From positions 1 to 53,563 of IMG/VR virus record IMGVR_UViG_3300006128_000015: a stretch of 53,563 bases of DNA. One strand, written 5' to 3'. Positions 24,973 to 33,494 of this stretch are shown piece by piece (position 1 is the stretch's first letter; each line of letters opens with the position of its first letter). The position numbers and the translations under genes were made by a program. Source of the stretch: a virus. Below the pieces are notes generated by a model. That model did not search any database. It worked only from the letters and a program-made list of their open reading frames with translations, and had not been told where the DNA came from.

Positions 24973-26946
24973 TTAACGCTTGCCATCAGCACGCACATCA
25001 AGTCTAGGTGAGCCCATCTGCCACTGAGACCCAAGTGCACTGGACCCAATCTGCAATGCCATCTGCCTCGCGCGGGCGCGAATAAACACCTGATCCGTGT
25101 ATGGGGTTACGTTGACTGTAGTGAGCCCCGACCCCGTTACGTTAGCGTTGTCCTCGGGAAAATTAGAGGGGGTGTTACCGGGGAAGTTTCGGAAGTACAT
25201 AGACATCGTAACTTGGGCGTTAGTGTTGGTAGACCCCTCAAACCCTATGTCGGGCACAAGGCGGCGACTAATCATAAACTGCTCGCCGTCGTCCAAGTCA
25301 AAATCATTAGAGCGGATATATGACACCATGGGTAGGCCGTCCGCATCCGCTCCGTCCTCGTGGTTGTACAGAATACCTGATTGGGTGGTAGTATTGTTTT
25401 GCCCCGTGTAAGCCGCCTGCGGCCAATGCCGAGTAGGCGTATCGAGCCAAGCAGTGCGCGCCAGCGTGCCATAATACCAGACCTTATCCAGATAATTGAA
25501 TACTACGTACGCGTTGTTCCAACTAGAATCTGCTGTAGGGTAGAACCACCACACTTCGTTCCACTGCTCGTTAGTACCACACACAACTTGTTCAGCTTGG
25601 TCGTTATTGATGTTCATGAATACATGGTTGCGCAAAGTACACGGTAGCGTCTCTACTCGCCCGGTGTAGGCATAGAACTTATCTTGGCCCATCCAGTACA
25701 CAATACTTGCTGCCGTAGCCGTACAGCGGGGGGATATGATTGAGATATTGTCGGCGTATTCTTGTAGTGCGAAGACAGAAGTTGTCCCGGTGAATTGAAG
25801 CGTATAAAGCGCTTGATCCGTCCATACGAGGATTTCCTGCCGGGTAGGCATAGCGCAGACGATACGCGAGCCGCGAGATACACGGATATAACCAGCAGCA
25901 CTATAGGTCGTGCCATCAGCAAGCGTTCCGGGGGTCCATTGCGCCGGGTTACTCTGGTCAGACCAACGAATAAGCAGGGGATCAAAAGTCGAAGGGCTAG
26001 TCTGCCCGTATGGCACTGCGCCAAACGCCAATACAATCTGATACTGCTGTGCAACCATAGACTGCATAACTTGCGACGGAACCGCGTTGGGGTCGTAGTT
26101 TGGACTACCCATGTTTGTAGCGACTTGGGCCAACGTAATGGCTCTGGTGTTCAACGCAGAAGTGGGGTCAGTCGTAGCTCCGCGCGCCCAGTAATACATC
26201 ACACCATTGCGCAGGTTAGCAATCAGGTCGTTGTCGTAGTTGCTAAGAAACCAATCATCTTGCTGTTCGTTGATACCACCAGCAGTAGAGCCCAGACCCC
26301 ACGCATCGCGGCCCCAATCACCAGCGCCCCAACCATAACCTAGCGTAGCCGAAGCATTACCCGGCGGAATCTCAAATGAGATACTAATACCCGTGCCGCC
26401 CTGAGCAGAGGTAGTAGACGTAGCGTTGGTGGTCGTCACGAAAGTAAACGTATTAGCACCCGTAACTGTAATCTCTTGGTTACCATTGATCTGGCTTACC
26501 GGAATACCGCCGATAGAAGTGCCCGCCACCCCCACAATGGTTACAAACGAGTTGCTTTCTGCTCCATGCCCCGTAGCGAGTGTGATGGTTACAACGCTAG
26601 AGTTGTTCGTTGTGCTTACGCAGTTGTTGGTGTTGGACCCCGTTAACGTCGGGTTTGCGTCGCGTAGGGGTGTGATATCGCTGTAGTACCCATTACCAGC
26701 TTCAATATAGAGCTTGTTGTTGGTGCCCAGTGCGAGGAAGTTATCACTAAACGTGGTAACCCAGTTCCACATCTGACGGCATACGCCATAGAAGCGGTTA
26801 GTCGTAACGCTGACCCAGCCGCCCAATTTTTCGGGGAACCCGGAACGGAACCTGATTTGGTCACACGCATACCAGCCGCCTTCGCCAGAATAGTTAGTCT
26901 GGTCTCGGTTAACACCCGGTCGGAACTGTAGTTTAATAAAAGTCAT
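24973..26946 (-). CDS. tail hub / DNA-stabilisation protein (P22 gp10 or T7 gp12 type)
   Basis: The 657-residue protein begins KLQFRPGVNRDQTNYSGEGG, then W-x-ACDQIRFRSGFPEKLGGW. This is the signature of a podophage tail protein annotated as packaged-DNA stabilisation or tail tubular protein. The middle has an inserted Thr/Asn-rich domain (about 105-200). The rest is Trp-rich and beta-propeller-like (RWSDQSNPAQWTPG, MGQDKFYAYTGRVETLPC). It would form the tail nozzle or hub. The exact equivalence to gp10 or gp12 is an inference. Confidence 0.8.
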   Translation of the reverse strand: MTFIKLQFRPGVNRDQTNYSGEGGWYACDQIRFRSGFPEKLGGWVSVTTNRFYGVCRQMWNWVTTFSDNFLALGTNNKLYIEAGNGYYSDITPLRDANPTLTGSNTNNCVSTTNNSSVVTITLATGHGAESNSFVTIVGVAGTSIGGIPVSQINGNQEITVTGANTFTFVTTTNATSTTSAQGGTGISISFEIPPGNASATLGYGWGAGDWGRDAWGLGSTAGGINEQQDDWFLSNYDNDLIANLRNGVMYYWARGATTDPTSALNTRAITLAQVATNMGSPNYDPNAVPSQVMQSMVAQQYQIVLAFGAVPYGQTSPSTFDPLLIRWSDQSNPAQWTPGTLADGTTYSAAGYIRVSRGSRIVCAMPTRQEILVWTDQALYTLQFTGTTSVFALQEYADNISIISPRCTATAASIVYWMGQDKFYAYTGRVETLPCTLRNHVFMNINNDQAEQVVCGTNEQWNEVWWFYPTADSSWNNAYVVFNYLDKVWYYGTLARTAWLDTPTRHWPQAAYTGQNNTTTQSGILYNHEDGADADGLPMVSYIRSNDFDLDDGEQFMISRRLVPDIGFEGSTNTNAQVTMSMYFRNFPGNTPSNFPEDNANVTGSGLTTVNVTPYTDQVFIRARARQMALQIGSSALGSQWQMGSPRLDVRADGKR

Positions 26947-28277
26947 TAGCGGAGCTCAGACCAATAATAGAGCGTTGGTGTGCCGTTAATTCTATAATAC
27001 CCGTTGTTCGGTACGATGAACGCAATCTGGGCGTGGTACTGAAAGTCAGAAAGCGTAATCCACGTAGAGCCATCGTTGGAGACCTGAAAGCCGTACGCAG
27101 TATTACCGCTGTCTGCTTGGATAGCGACCATGATTGGCCGCCCCGTAGTGTTTTGGTAGCTGGTGTTCACCGAGCGGGCTGGAACCTGCCACGTTTGCCC
27201 CACGCCGATAATCGTTGAGGATGCAGCTGCACCGAGGGACGTCAAAGCCGCAGCTGTCGTATTAGCCCCAGTACCACCGTTCGCTACCGGTAGGATACCC
27301 GTAACCTGAGACTGTAAGTTGACGCCCGTGAGTGTGCCGCCAAGCGTAAGGCTGCCCGAAGACGTAACCGTCCCGGTAAGAGTGATACCATTAACCGCAC
27401 CAGTGCCGCCCACAGAAGTAACTGTACCGCCCGGGTTTGTGGCCGCGATGGTGATACCGCCCGTGTTGGAGTTGGTAATGGTGATGTTAGACCCGGCGGT
27501 GAGCGTGGATAGCGCAAAAGCCCCGGTATTGGTGCCGACGGGAATCGTCCCCGCCGTAGGGGCGGTATTAAATCCCGTACCACCCGAAGCAATAGACAAC
27601 GGGGTAGTTAGACCAGAGATGTTGCCGCCCGTAATGGTGGCATTCGAAGAAGTTATGTTAGTCGAGGTGATGTTAGATGAGGTGATGTTAGACGAGGTGA
27701 TATTGGAGGAAGTCAGGCTTACACCAGAGACACTACCACCAGTAATAGCAACACCCGAAGCCGCTTGAGTGGACATAGTGCCGAGACCCAGCGCCGACTG
27801 CGCGGAAGCCTGAGTGTTACCTCCAGTACCGCCCGAGGCAATGCCCAGCGGAGAGCCGAGCGACAAAGACGATAGATAGGTAACTACGTCCTTCACGTTA
27901 GTGCCGTCGTTAAACACCCAGACGGTTTTACCTGCCGGGACGGCGATTCCAGTGCCCGTAGCATTTTTGACTGTAATAGTGCCATCAGTGCCGTTGTTGA
28001 CGATGTACGCTTTCTCGGTAGACGGGACCACGAGGTTATACCCAGACGTGGCAGTGCCAGTGAGATTCAGCCGCAGGTTGCGAGCTGTCTGCGAAGCGTT
28101 AGTGTCCGTAAGCGTCAGTGTGACGTTAGCATTAGAGAAAGCTACATCCGCCGACCCAGTAATAGCCTCTTCAATAGCCGTGCCCAAATTAAGGTTGGTA
28201 ACCGTACCCCACGTAGTAGAGTTTTCGCCGGTAGCCATGAGCTGGATTTTAAGTGTGGGGCTGTACGTACTAGACAT
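26946..28277 (-). CDS. tail fibre / baseplate-type protein with SSNIT repeats
   Basis: The 443-residue protein starts with an N-terminal anchor domain (YSPTLKIQLMATGENSTTWG, then NLNLGTAIEEAITGS) recognisable in phage fibre proteins. It then has a GIASGGTG motif, a stretch of five-residue SSNIT repeats (residues about 188-210), a second LSIASGGTGFNTAP and a GTVTSVGGTG segment. The C-terminal 90 residues (VPARSVNTSYQNTTGRP, then YWSELR) form a distinct, probably receptor-facing, domain. Overlaps the hub gene by one base. Confidence 0.8.
   Translation of the reverse strand: MSSTYSPTLKIQLMATGENSTTWGTVTNLNLGTAIEEAITGSADVAFSNANVTLTLTDTNASQTARNLRLNLTGTATSGYNLVVPSTEKAYIVNNGTDGTITVKNATGTGIAVPAGKTVWVFNDGTNVKDVVTYLSSLSLGSPLGIASGGTGGNTQASAQSALGLGTMSTQAASGVAITGGSVSGVSLTSSNITSSNITSSNITSTNITSSNATITGGNISGLTTPLSIASGGTGFNTAPTAGTIPVGTNTGAFALSTLTAGSNITITNSNTGGITIAATNPGGTVTSVGGTGAVNGITLTGTVTSSGSLTLGGTLTGVNLQSQVTGILPVANGGTGANTTAAALTSLGAAASSTIIGVGQTWQVPARSVNTSYQNTTGRPIMVAIQADSGNTAYGFQVSNDGSTWITLSDFQYHAQIAFIVPNNGYYRINGTPTLYYWSELR
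27651..27717 (-). repeat. 15-bp coding tandem repeat (SSNIT units)
   Basis: About four and a half units of 15 bp (ACCTCRTCTAACATC in minus orientation) encode SSNIT/STNIT. Neighbouring units differ mainly at the third positions of codons. Length variation by slippage would shorten or lengthen the fibre shaft by five residues. Confidence 0.8.
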
Positions 28278-28286
28278 CTTCGTTCC

Positions 28287-29048
28287 TTACGTCGGTATTT
28301 GAACCCAGACTACAGTGTTACCTTCGTTAATCTGTGCCCATGTAGCACTACTGCTTTCGTCTATAGGCGACCAATTAGGCGTTTGGCTCTCGTTAATTAA
28401 GCCCCATGCAAGCGGGGTAGAGATAAGTCCCTGTGCTTGTACACCATTTACTAGGGCTTGAACACTAATCTTGACGGAAGCCACACCGACTGCGCCAGAA
28501 GCAGAAACACCAGTAGCCGCGACATTGGCCGGGAAGGTAATACTGACCGACCCAATCGAGCCAGAAGCATTTACCCCCGTAGCGTTATTGTTAGCCGCAC
28601 CAGAGGCGCTTGACTGGTCTACACTCCCAGAAGCAGAAACACCAGAGATGGATACACTAACCGTGCCGGAGGTAGTAGCGGCCCCGATAGAACCCGCAGC
28701 GGTAATACCAGAGAGTGTTGCGGTAGCATCCGCCGACGTACTCGCTGACCCAATCAAGCCAGAAGCAGAAACCCCAGTAGCGCTTACGTTTATTTGGACA
28801 GCGGCTGTGGCGGAACCAACCGACCCAAAAGCCGAGACACCCGTAGTGCCGACATTAGCTGCAGCGGAAGTAGTAGCAGAACCAACAACACCAGAGGCCG
28901 AGACCCCGGTAACCGCTATATTGGCAGTTAGGTTAGTAGCTACTGTGCCGAGCGAGCCCGAAGCGGAAACACCAGTAACATTTACACTGATGTTATTGGA
29001 ACCGAGACTAGCAAACGGGGCCGCCGCAAAGGGGGTAAAGCCGAACAT
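28287..29048 (-). CDS. repeat protein: nine 22-residue units plus Trp repeats
   Basis: The 253-residue protein is almost entirely made of 22-residue repeats beginning TGVSASG-x-x-G (from about residue 24 to 200, eight full units and a ninth diverged). It ends with 11-residue units starting with Trp: WGLINESQTPN, WSPIDESSSAT, WAQINEGNTVV, WVQIPT. The repeats are Ser/Ala/Thr/Val-rich and probably fold as a beta solenoid or stacked strands. It lies between fibre and lysis genes, so a virion appendage is likely. No enzyme motif. Confidence 0.8.
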   Translation of the reverse strand: MFGFTPFAAAPFASLGSNNISVNVTGVSASGSLGTVATNLTANIAVTGVSASGVVGSATTSAAANVGTTGVSAFGSVGSATAAVQINVSATGVSASGLIGSASTSADATATLSGITAAGSIGAATTSGTVSVSISGVSASGSVDQSSASGAANNNATGVNASGSIGSVSITFPANVAATGVSASGAVGVASVKISVQALVNGVQAQGLISTPLAWGLINESQTPNWSPIDESSSATWAQINEGNTVVWVQIPT

Positions 29049-29068
29049 ATATTACCCCCTTTCTTTAA

Positions 29069-29299
29069 CTACTTGCTTTTTGGGCAGTCGTTCTCGCAGA
29101 CGCAAACCCACTGGCTATTGTGGTGCTCTATCTGTTTAACCGTTGGCGCGCTATCCAACTTGCTATTGTACATGATCGGCGCAGCAATTCGGCAATAATC
29201 ACTTACTGTTTTGGGCGGCATCAAACCGGCTGCGCAAGCGCTCGTCACGAACAGGGTCGGGAGTACTGACAGCTTCCTCAGCCTTGACCACATTAACAT
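29069..29299 (-). CDS. Rz1-like outer-membrane spanin (lipoprotein)
   Basis: The 76-residue protein has a signal-peptide-like start (MLMWSRLRKLSVLPTLFVTS) leading to A-C at residues 21-22, a passable though not ideal lipobox (VTSAC). The mature part (DYCRIAAPIMYNS, then a T-V-x-Q-I-x-x-HN-x-x-W segment and C-x-C) matches a pattern found beside phage lysis genes. The gene starts inside the upstream i-spanin frame and overlaps it by about 100 bases, the arrangement of Rz/Rz1. Expected role: outer-membrane disruption. Confidence 0.7.
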   Translation of the reverse strand: MLMWSRLRKLSVLPTLFVTSACAAGLMPPKTVSDYCRIAAPIMYNSKLDSAPTVKQIEHHNSQWVCVCENDCPKSK

Positions 29300-29408
29300 T
29301 CAGTACCTCCTCAACTTGCTGCCGCCCCTGTGCCTCTAGCTTGCTGTTTTGGTAAGCCGCGAACAGCTTGTTCAACAAAGAAAACAGGGACGACAGAAGC
29401 TGCAGCAT
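29199..29408 (-). CDS. Rz-like inner-membrane spanin
   Basis: The 69-residue protein starts with one hydrophobic helix (MLQLLSSLFSLLNKLFAAY). A charged helix follows (KLEAQGRQQVEEVLNVNV), then a tail reading TPDPVRDERLRSRF. An N-terminal anchor plus a coiled coil is the i-spanin plan, although it is shorter than lambda Rz. It lies just after the holin candidate and contains the start of the lipoprotein gene in another frame. Confidence 0.65.
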   Translation of the reverse strand: MLQLLSSLFSLLNKLFAAYQNSKLEAQGRQQVEEVLNVNVVKAEEAVSTPDPVRDERLRSRFDAAQNSK

Positions 29409-29410
29409 GA

Positions 29411-29617
29411 TTAGGCCTTCGGGGCTGCCGGAGCAGCAGGAGCCACAACCTTACCGCCATCAATGAAGAAAGCAGCAAGACCAGCGAGGGCCGCGACAAC
29501 CGCCGAAATAGCCTGATAGGCCGGGGTCGAAAGACCAAGCGCGGTAGCGAAAACTCCAAGACCTGCGTACGAAGATGGCTGAGTCAGCATCTTCAGGATA
29601 TAGTTAACGAAGTTCAT
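29411..29617 (-). CDS. putative holin
   Basis: The 68-residue protein has two hydrophobic segments, about residues 17-30 (SYAGLGVFATALGL) and 36-53 (AISAVVAALAGLAAFFID), and a short Ala/Pro tail ending in Lys. Size, topology and position directly after the endolysin (ATGA overlap at 29614-29617) fit a class II-type holin. The sequence itself is not diagnostic. Confidence 0.7.
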   Translation of the reverse strand: MNFVNYILKMLTQPSSYAGLGVFATALGLSTPAYQAISAVVAALAGLAAFFIDGGKVVAPAAPAAPKA

Positions 29618-30048
29618 TTCACTTCTCCTACTTGTTTAAGCCAAGCCCCCGCATCAAAACTGGGGCAGGCTTTCTGTACTCCCGGCCAATCGTGATGTCC
29701 AAGGATAATAATACCGGGGTATCTTTCCTTGTATATCTTAACAATCTCTAGAAGTGAAGCCTTCTGGGCGTCTGTGCGCGTGTCTTTGGGGGTCTTGTTG
29801 TCCTTGCAGACACCGCCTACGTAACATACACCAATATTGCCGGTATTATGACCACCCACATGAGCACCAAGCTGGTCGTCTTTAAGCGTCTGATGTTTTG
29901 ATCCATCGAGTTCTACTACCCAGTGGTAAGATGTCTGGCCGAATTTGGCCTTGTCCCAAGCACAAAGCTGCTCCGCAGTAACGAACCGCCCCTCGGGAGT
30001 GGCTGCACAATGAATGGTAAGGTGCGTTATAGGGCCAAGCTGTGCCAT
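29614..30048 (-). CDS. endolysin: N-acetylmuramoyl-L-alanine amidase (T7 lysozyme type)
   Basis: The frame opens upstream to 30168, but the ATG at 30048 overlaps the preceding TAA (TAATGG) and gives MAQLGPITHLTIHCAA (144 aa), so I start there. Amidase_2 residues are present: H13, Y41 (SYHWVVELDG), H118/H119, K126 and C128, matching T7 lysozyme H17, Y46, H122, K128 and C130. It cleaves the amide bond between MurNAc and L-Ala in peptidoglycan. In T7 the homologue also inhibits the phage RNA polymerase; no such polymerase is seen here. Confidence 0.92.
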   Translation of the reverse strand: MAQLGPITHLTIHCAATPEGRFVTAEQLCAWDKAKFGQTSYHWVVELDGSKHQTLKDDQLGAHVGGHNTGNIGVCYVGGVCKDNKTPKDTRTDAQKASLLEIVKIYKERYPGIIILGHHDWPGVQKACPSFDAGAWLKQVGEVK

Positions 30049-30377
30049 TACTGACTCCAAGGCAACGGGGGTGTTACTACAGGCGGCGCGGAAATAGCAG
30101 CAAGCTGCGTGTCCACATTCCCCTCGCACTGCGCCACACCGTCGGGGTCGAGGGATTCCTGCACCCATCCGGTCACTCGATCCTGCGTCAATTCTGCGTA
30201 CGGGATATACGGCTCTGCGGGATCAAGGGTGACTTGAGTGTTGCCGCTGGTGCTGCAAGTATTCACCCCGTCTGTCCCAGACAGCATCCAATAGACCGCA
30301 AACACGACATCGGCGTAGCTATCCTGCGTGGGGTAGCAGTCCATCCGAGTGATCGTCCAAGTGTAAGTGTTTGCCAT
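30048..30377 (-). CDS. conserved phage protein of unknown function (109 aa)
   Basis: The protein starts MANTYTWTITRMDCYPTQDS, continues DVVFAVYWMLSGTDG and ends in a proline-rich tail (APPVVTPPLPW). I recognise the plan from many tailed phages, where it sits among tail or appendage genes, without known function. The stop overlaps the amidase start. The pattern of an N-terminal beta region and C-terminal helix suggests a small accessory structural protein. Confidence 0.75.
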   Translation of the reverse strand: MANTYTWTITRMDCYPTQDSYADVVFAVYWMLSGTDGVNTCSTSGNTQVTLDPAEPYIPYAELTQDRVTGWVQESLDPDGVAQCEGNVDTQLAAISAPPVVTPPLPWSQ

Positions 30378-30386
30378 TGGTAGCCC

Positions 30387-31004
30387 TTAGAACATGAGAA
30401 GCATTGCGCTAGTCGCTGGTTGCTGTTTGAATGAAAATGCTACAGCACCCAGATTATTGCCGCCACTGAATGTAGCCGTTCTAGCCGTTGTTGTGCTTGC
30501 TGTGGCTTGGTTTTCATCGACAATTAGCAGCCCGCCGCCGGTTCCCGCGACAGCCGCCTGATTGATGCGTGTCGTAGTGCTGGCCGGGGCGGTGATTGTG
30601 GTATTAACGGATGCAGAGCAACCATACACCGAAATGACAAGATCATTTGCCGCCGTGGTCGTTTGGGTGTTTGTCGCAATCGAAGTGGCCGAGGCGCTGG
30701 CGTAAGTCGCGGAGGTATCTATGCCGTAGATGCCGCGATAGCACAGCATGACTGATCGTGCGGTAGCAGACCCACCGGCCAGCGTTACAGATGATTCACT
30801 GGCCCCAGCGAACTTATAGAACGCATACGCGTAGTTACCCGCCGAGATAGCAGTCCAGCCAGTCGGTGTGGATGTTAATGCACTGCTGCTTTCTAGACAG
30901 ATGACCAAAAGATCGCCCGCAGCGTATCCGGCAGGGACAGGAACTGTAGCACTAGCACCAGTCTGAATAGCGCCCGCTGCAATGTATGACCAGTTCTGCG
31001 CCAT
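30387..31004 (-). CDS. Ser/Thr/Ala-rich putative appendage protein (205 aa)
   Basis: The sequence shows alternating short beta strands (AAGDLLVICLESSSALTS, WTAISAGNYAYAFYKFAG, ARSVMLCYRGIYGIDTS) typical of a beta sandwich of the kind decorating virions. The composition is low in charge. It lies between two other appendage genes. No catalytic motif is seen; adhesion is a guess from composition and place. Confidence 0.65.
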   Translation of the reverse strand: MAQNWSYIAAGAIQTGASATVPVPAGYAAGDLLVICLESSSALTSTPTGWTAISAGNYAYAFYKFAGASESSVTLAGGSATARSVMLCYRGIYGIDTSATYASASATSIATNTQTTTAANDLVISVYGCSASVNTTITAPASTTTRINQAAVAGTGGGLLIVDENQATASTTTARTATFSGGNNLGAVAFSFKQQPATSAMLLMF

Positions 31005-31005
31005 A

Positions 31006-32580
31006 TTACTGCTGCGCCACGGCTACAACGTCCCAGAAGCTATCCTGAGAGTTGTAGATGCACCCGACATATAGAACCTTAGAGATAACCGTTGTTGCGG
31101 GAAGCGTTACGCCCACAGCGCGATAAGCGCCCGAAGTGGTCGTCCAAGTCAACGCTTGTGCCGTGCCGTTGTCCTTGAAGCGGAGCATCAGTTTTTGACC
31201 GTCCACCGGAGTGCCGCTTGGGGCCGCGATAGTGGCAGTGGCAGCAAGGGCCGTCACGGTGTATTGGTTAGTCGTACCCGCAGTCGGCGTGATCGTGCTG
31301 CCCGAGGTGGTAGATGCACTAAGACCCTGCACCGATCCGTTGATGGTGACGACACCGGGGGCCGCAGTGGAGCCGATAGCAATGGCCGTGGTTGAGCCGC
31401 TTAGGCCGCCCGTGCCGATGTTGACGGTTTTGGTATTGCCGGAGGTGGTTGCTGAGGTTGAATAATTCGCAGTGGTAGCCCCATTCGGGCCTGTGATATT
31501 AATAACACCTGTTGCGTTGAAAGTACCGCCGCTTACTGTTAATGCGCCGAGCAGCGCGTTATCTGCGCCGATTGCGTAAAGATTGCCCGACCCACTTACA
31601 TTTGTGCCTCTAGCCGGGTTTTTGAAATATGTACCATAAATGTTAGTGACGGTAATAGCATTCGTTGCAGCATAAGTCTCTGTATCAAACAAGTTCATGT
31701 AGGCGGTTGTTACGGTGCCAGATGCTACGGTGCTATTGTCTGTGAATGTTGCCGCAGACTGGATCAGACCGACGCCATTGGTAGACCAAGCCGCAAGCGT
31801 AGCGCCGATGGGTGCGAAAGTAATGCGCCCGTTTACCGTGGTGGTTTGGGTCGCGCCTGATACGGACGATCCGATAGTGATGGCTGTCGTGGAGCCGCTT
31901 AGACCGCCCGTACCGATGTTGACGGTTTTGGTTGAGCCGGAGGTGGTTGCGGCGGCTGAATAGTTATCGGCATGGGTGGAGGTCAGCGTTCCGAGGTTGA
32001 CACTATCAGCACCCAAGGCATATTTGGTCGTTGCCGTGACATTCGTGCCCGCAGTCGGCGCTGTAAAATACGTCCCATAAAGGTTTGTGACCGTAACGCT
32101 GGTATTTGTCGCGGCGTAAGTCTGCGCGCCAAACAAGTTCATGTAGGCGGTCGTCACCGTGCCTGATGCGGCGGTGCTGGTGTCGGTATATGTCGTGGCG
32201 CTCTGGATCAAGCCAACGCCGTTGGTCGTCCACGCCGCCGCAGAGGTTGCCGTGCCGCCGAACGTGGCGGCATCCTTGGAGATTTGTTTCTCGGCGGGGT
32301 AAGTGCAGAACACCGTAGACGTGCCGGACAATGTGATGGCCGCACCGGAATTGCTAGAGGACAGGATCGTTGTGCGCGAAAGCGTGGTGCCGGAAGCGGT
32401 GTAAGTGCCGATCCCGACTTCCCATGCCGAGCCGCTGGTCAGCGTGTAGTAGGTGGTGTTACCGTCACCGATAGCCGCGAAAGATTGAAACCCCGTGGGC
32501 GGGGAGTTGGCAAGTGTGATCGTCCCCGTGCCCGTGGTTGTGGTCGTATCCTGAACGCGGTCAGCAAAGGCAAGAGCCAT
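31006..32580 (-). CDS. tail-appendage protein with a large internal duplication
   Basis: The 524-residue protein has an N-terminal domain (MALAFADRVQDTTTTTGTGT, then PTGFQSFAAIGDGN) found in phage fibre-like proteins. Two copies of a module of about 150 residues follow. Each carries TNGVGLIQSA, then ASGTVTTAYMNLF, TYAATN, N[L/I]YGTYF and YA[L/I]GAD, then KTVNIGTGGLSGSTTAI. The C-terminus is another beta-rich domain (GQKLMLRFKDNGTAQALTW). The duplication is also visible at DNA level. Confidence 0.75.
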   Translation of the reverse strand: MALAFADRVQDTTTTTGTGTITLANSPPTGFQSFAAIGDGNTTYYTLTSGSAWEVGIGTYTASGTTLSRTTILSSSNSGAAITLSGTSTVFCTYPAEKQISKDAATFGGTATSAAAWTTNGVGLIQSATTYTDTSTAASGTVTTAYMNLFGAQTYAATNTSVTVTNLYGTYFTAPTAGTNVTATTKYALGADSVNLGTLTSTHADNYSAAATTSGSTKTVNIGTGGLSGSTTAITIGSSVSGATQTTTVNGRITFAPIGATLAAWSTNGVGLIQSAATFTDNSTVASGTVTTAYMNLFDTETYAATNAITVTNIYGTYFKNPARGTNVSGSGNLYAIGADNALLGALTVSGGTFNATGVINITGPNGATTANYSTSATTSGNTKTVNIGTGGLSGSTTAIAIGSTAAPGVVTINGSVQGLSASTTSGSTITPTAGTTNQYTVTALAATATIAAPSGTPVDGQKLMLRFKDNGTAQALTWTTTSGAYRAVGVTLPATTVISKVLYVGCIYNSQDSFWDVVAVAQQ

Positions 32581-33062
32581 TATGCAATCCTAATAATGGC
32601 AGTCGTATTCGTAGCCGACGGGAATATCACCGTAAAGTTACCATTAGTCGCGGTCGTATCAGCACCGAAATCCAACACGCACACCGCAGAATTGGTAAGG
32701 GTGGTGTTAGCATTGCTGTTGGCCTTCGGAGTGCTATTGTAGATCATAGCCCCACGCGCCGTCAGGGTGACGTTAGCAAAAGTCAGGTTGCTGAAGTTAG
32801 TAAACCCAGTACCCGCCGACGAGGAAGTGTTAACCGCAGTCACGCCAAGATTGGTTAGGGCCGCGCCACCTGCCGTGTAGTTTGTACCAGTAGCTTCACC
32901 AGTGGCCGTGTAAGCCGTAGCGTTAGCGTCAATCGTGGACGACGACGTGTACAAAGCCATCTTGAAAGTGCTGGCGCCCGTCTGGCCAGTAGGGCGGAAG
33001 TCGTGCACGGCGAGCATTACCTCGCCTTTGAAGCTGGTGCACATTGCTTGCGTCAGAGCCAT
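32580..33062 (-). CDS. putative virion protein (160 aa)
   Basis: The sequence starts MALTQAMCTSFKGEVMLAVH and continues with the Thr/Asn/Ala-rich strands of a small beta-sandwich protein (TFKMALYTSSSTIDANATAY, FTNFSNLTFANVTLTARGAM). I recognise this family from phage structural clusters, where it is usually annotated hypothetical. Overlaps the following fibre-like gene by one base. Confidence 0.7.
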   Translation of the reverse strand: MALTQAMCTSFKGEVMLAVHDFRPTGQTGASTFKMALYTSSSTIDANATAYTATGEATGTNYTAGGAALTNLGVTAVNTSSSAGTGFTNFSNLTFANVTLTARGAMIYNSTPKANSNANTTLTNSAVCVLDFGADTTATNGNFTVIFPSATNTTAIIRIA

Positions 33063-33063
33063 A

Positions 33064-33492
33064 TTAACCGTTCCTTCTTAAGTAATCCGCCGCCTTAAGA
33101 ACGGCTTCCAAGGTATCACCGAGCATACCGAGCCCACGATTACACTTATCGCATAGAAGCCCGCGCACTTTGCTTGTATCATGGCAATGGTCTACTGAGA
33201 AGTGCTTAGTACGTGTACCCAGAGTATCTGTGCCACAAACAGCACACGCGCCACCTTGCTGTTCTAACATTTGGGTATAGTCTTCGACAGTAATTCCGTA
33301 CCGGCGCTTAAAGTTCGTTCGGCGGTCCTTCTCCTGCGCCTTTACTTTGTTGTTTGCCCGCCACTTCCTAGCGTACGAGTTCATACATGGTTTGCAATAG
33401 GGGTGGCCGTTTGTGTGCCTTCTCGACGGCGGATTACCAAAACTATCCAAGGGTTTCAGCTCTCGACAGCTTTTGCACTCCTTTAGCTCCAC
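33064..33492 (-). CDS. endonuclease VII-type HNH endonuclease
   Basis: The 142-residue protein has an N-terminal zinc knuckle, C6-x2-C9 and C33-x2-C36. It is followed by RYGITVEDYTQMLEQQGGAC, C83-x2-C86, the catalytic DHCHD (101-105), VRGLLCDKCNRGLG and a C-terminal helix. This is the recombination endonuclease VII plan (PF02945). Squeezed with gaps of only 1-2 bases between a virion gene and a hypothetical gene, it looks like a free-standing homing-type insertion. A junction-resolving function in packaging is the alternative. Confidence 0.88.
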   Translation of the reverse strand: MELKECKSCRELKPLDSFGNPPSRRHTNGHPYCKPCMNSYARKWRANNKVKAQEKDRRTNFKRRYGITVEDYTQMLEQQGGACAVCGTDTLGTRTKHFSVDHCHDTSKVRGLLCDKCNRGLGMLGDTLEAVLKAADYLRRNG

Positions 33493-33494
33493 AA

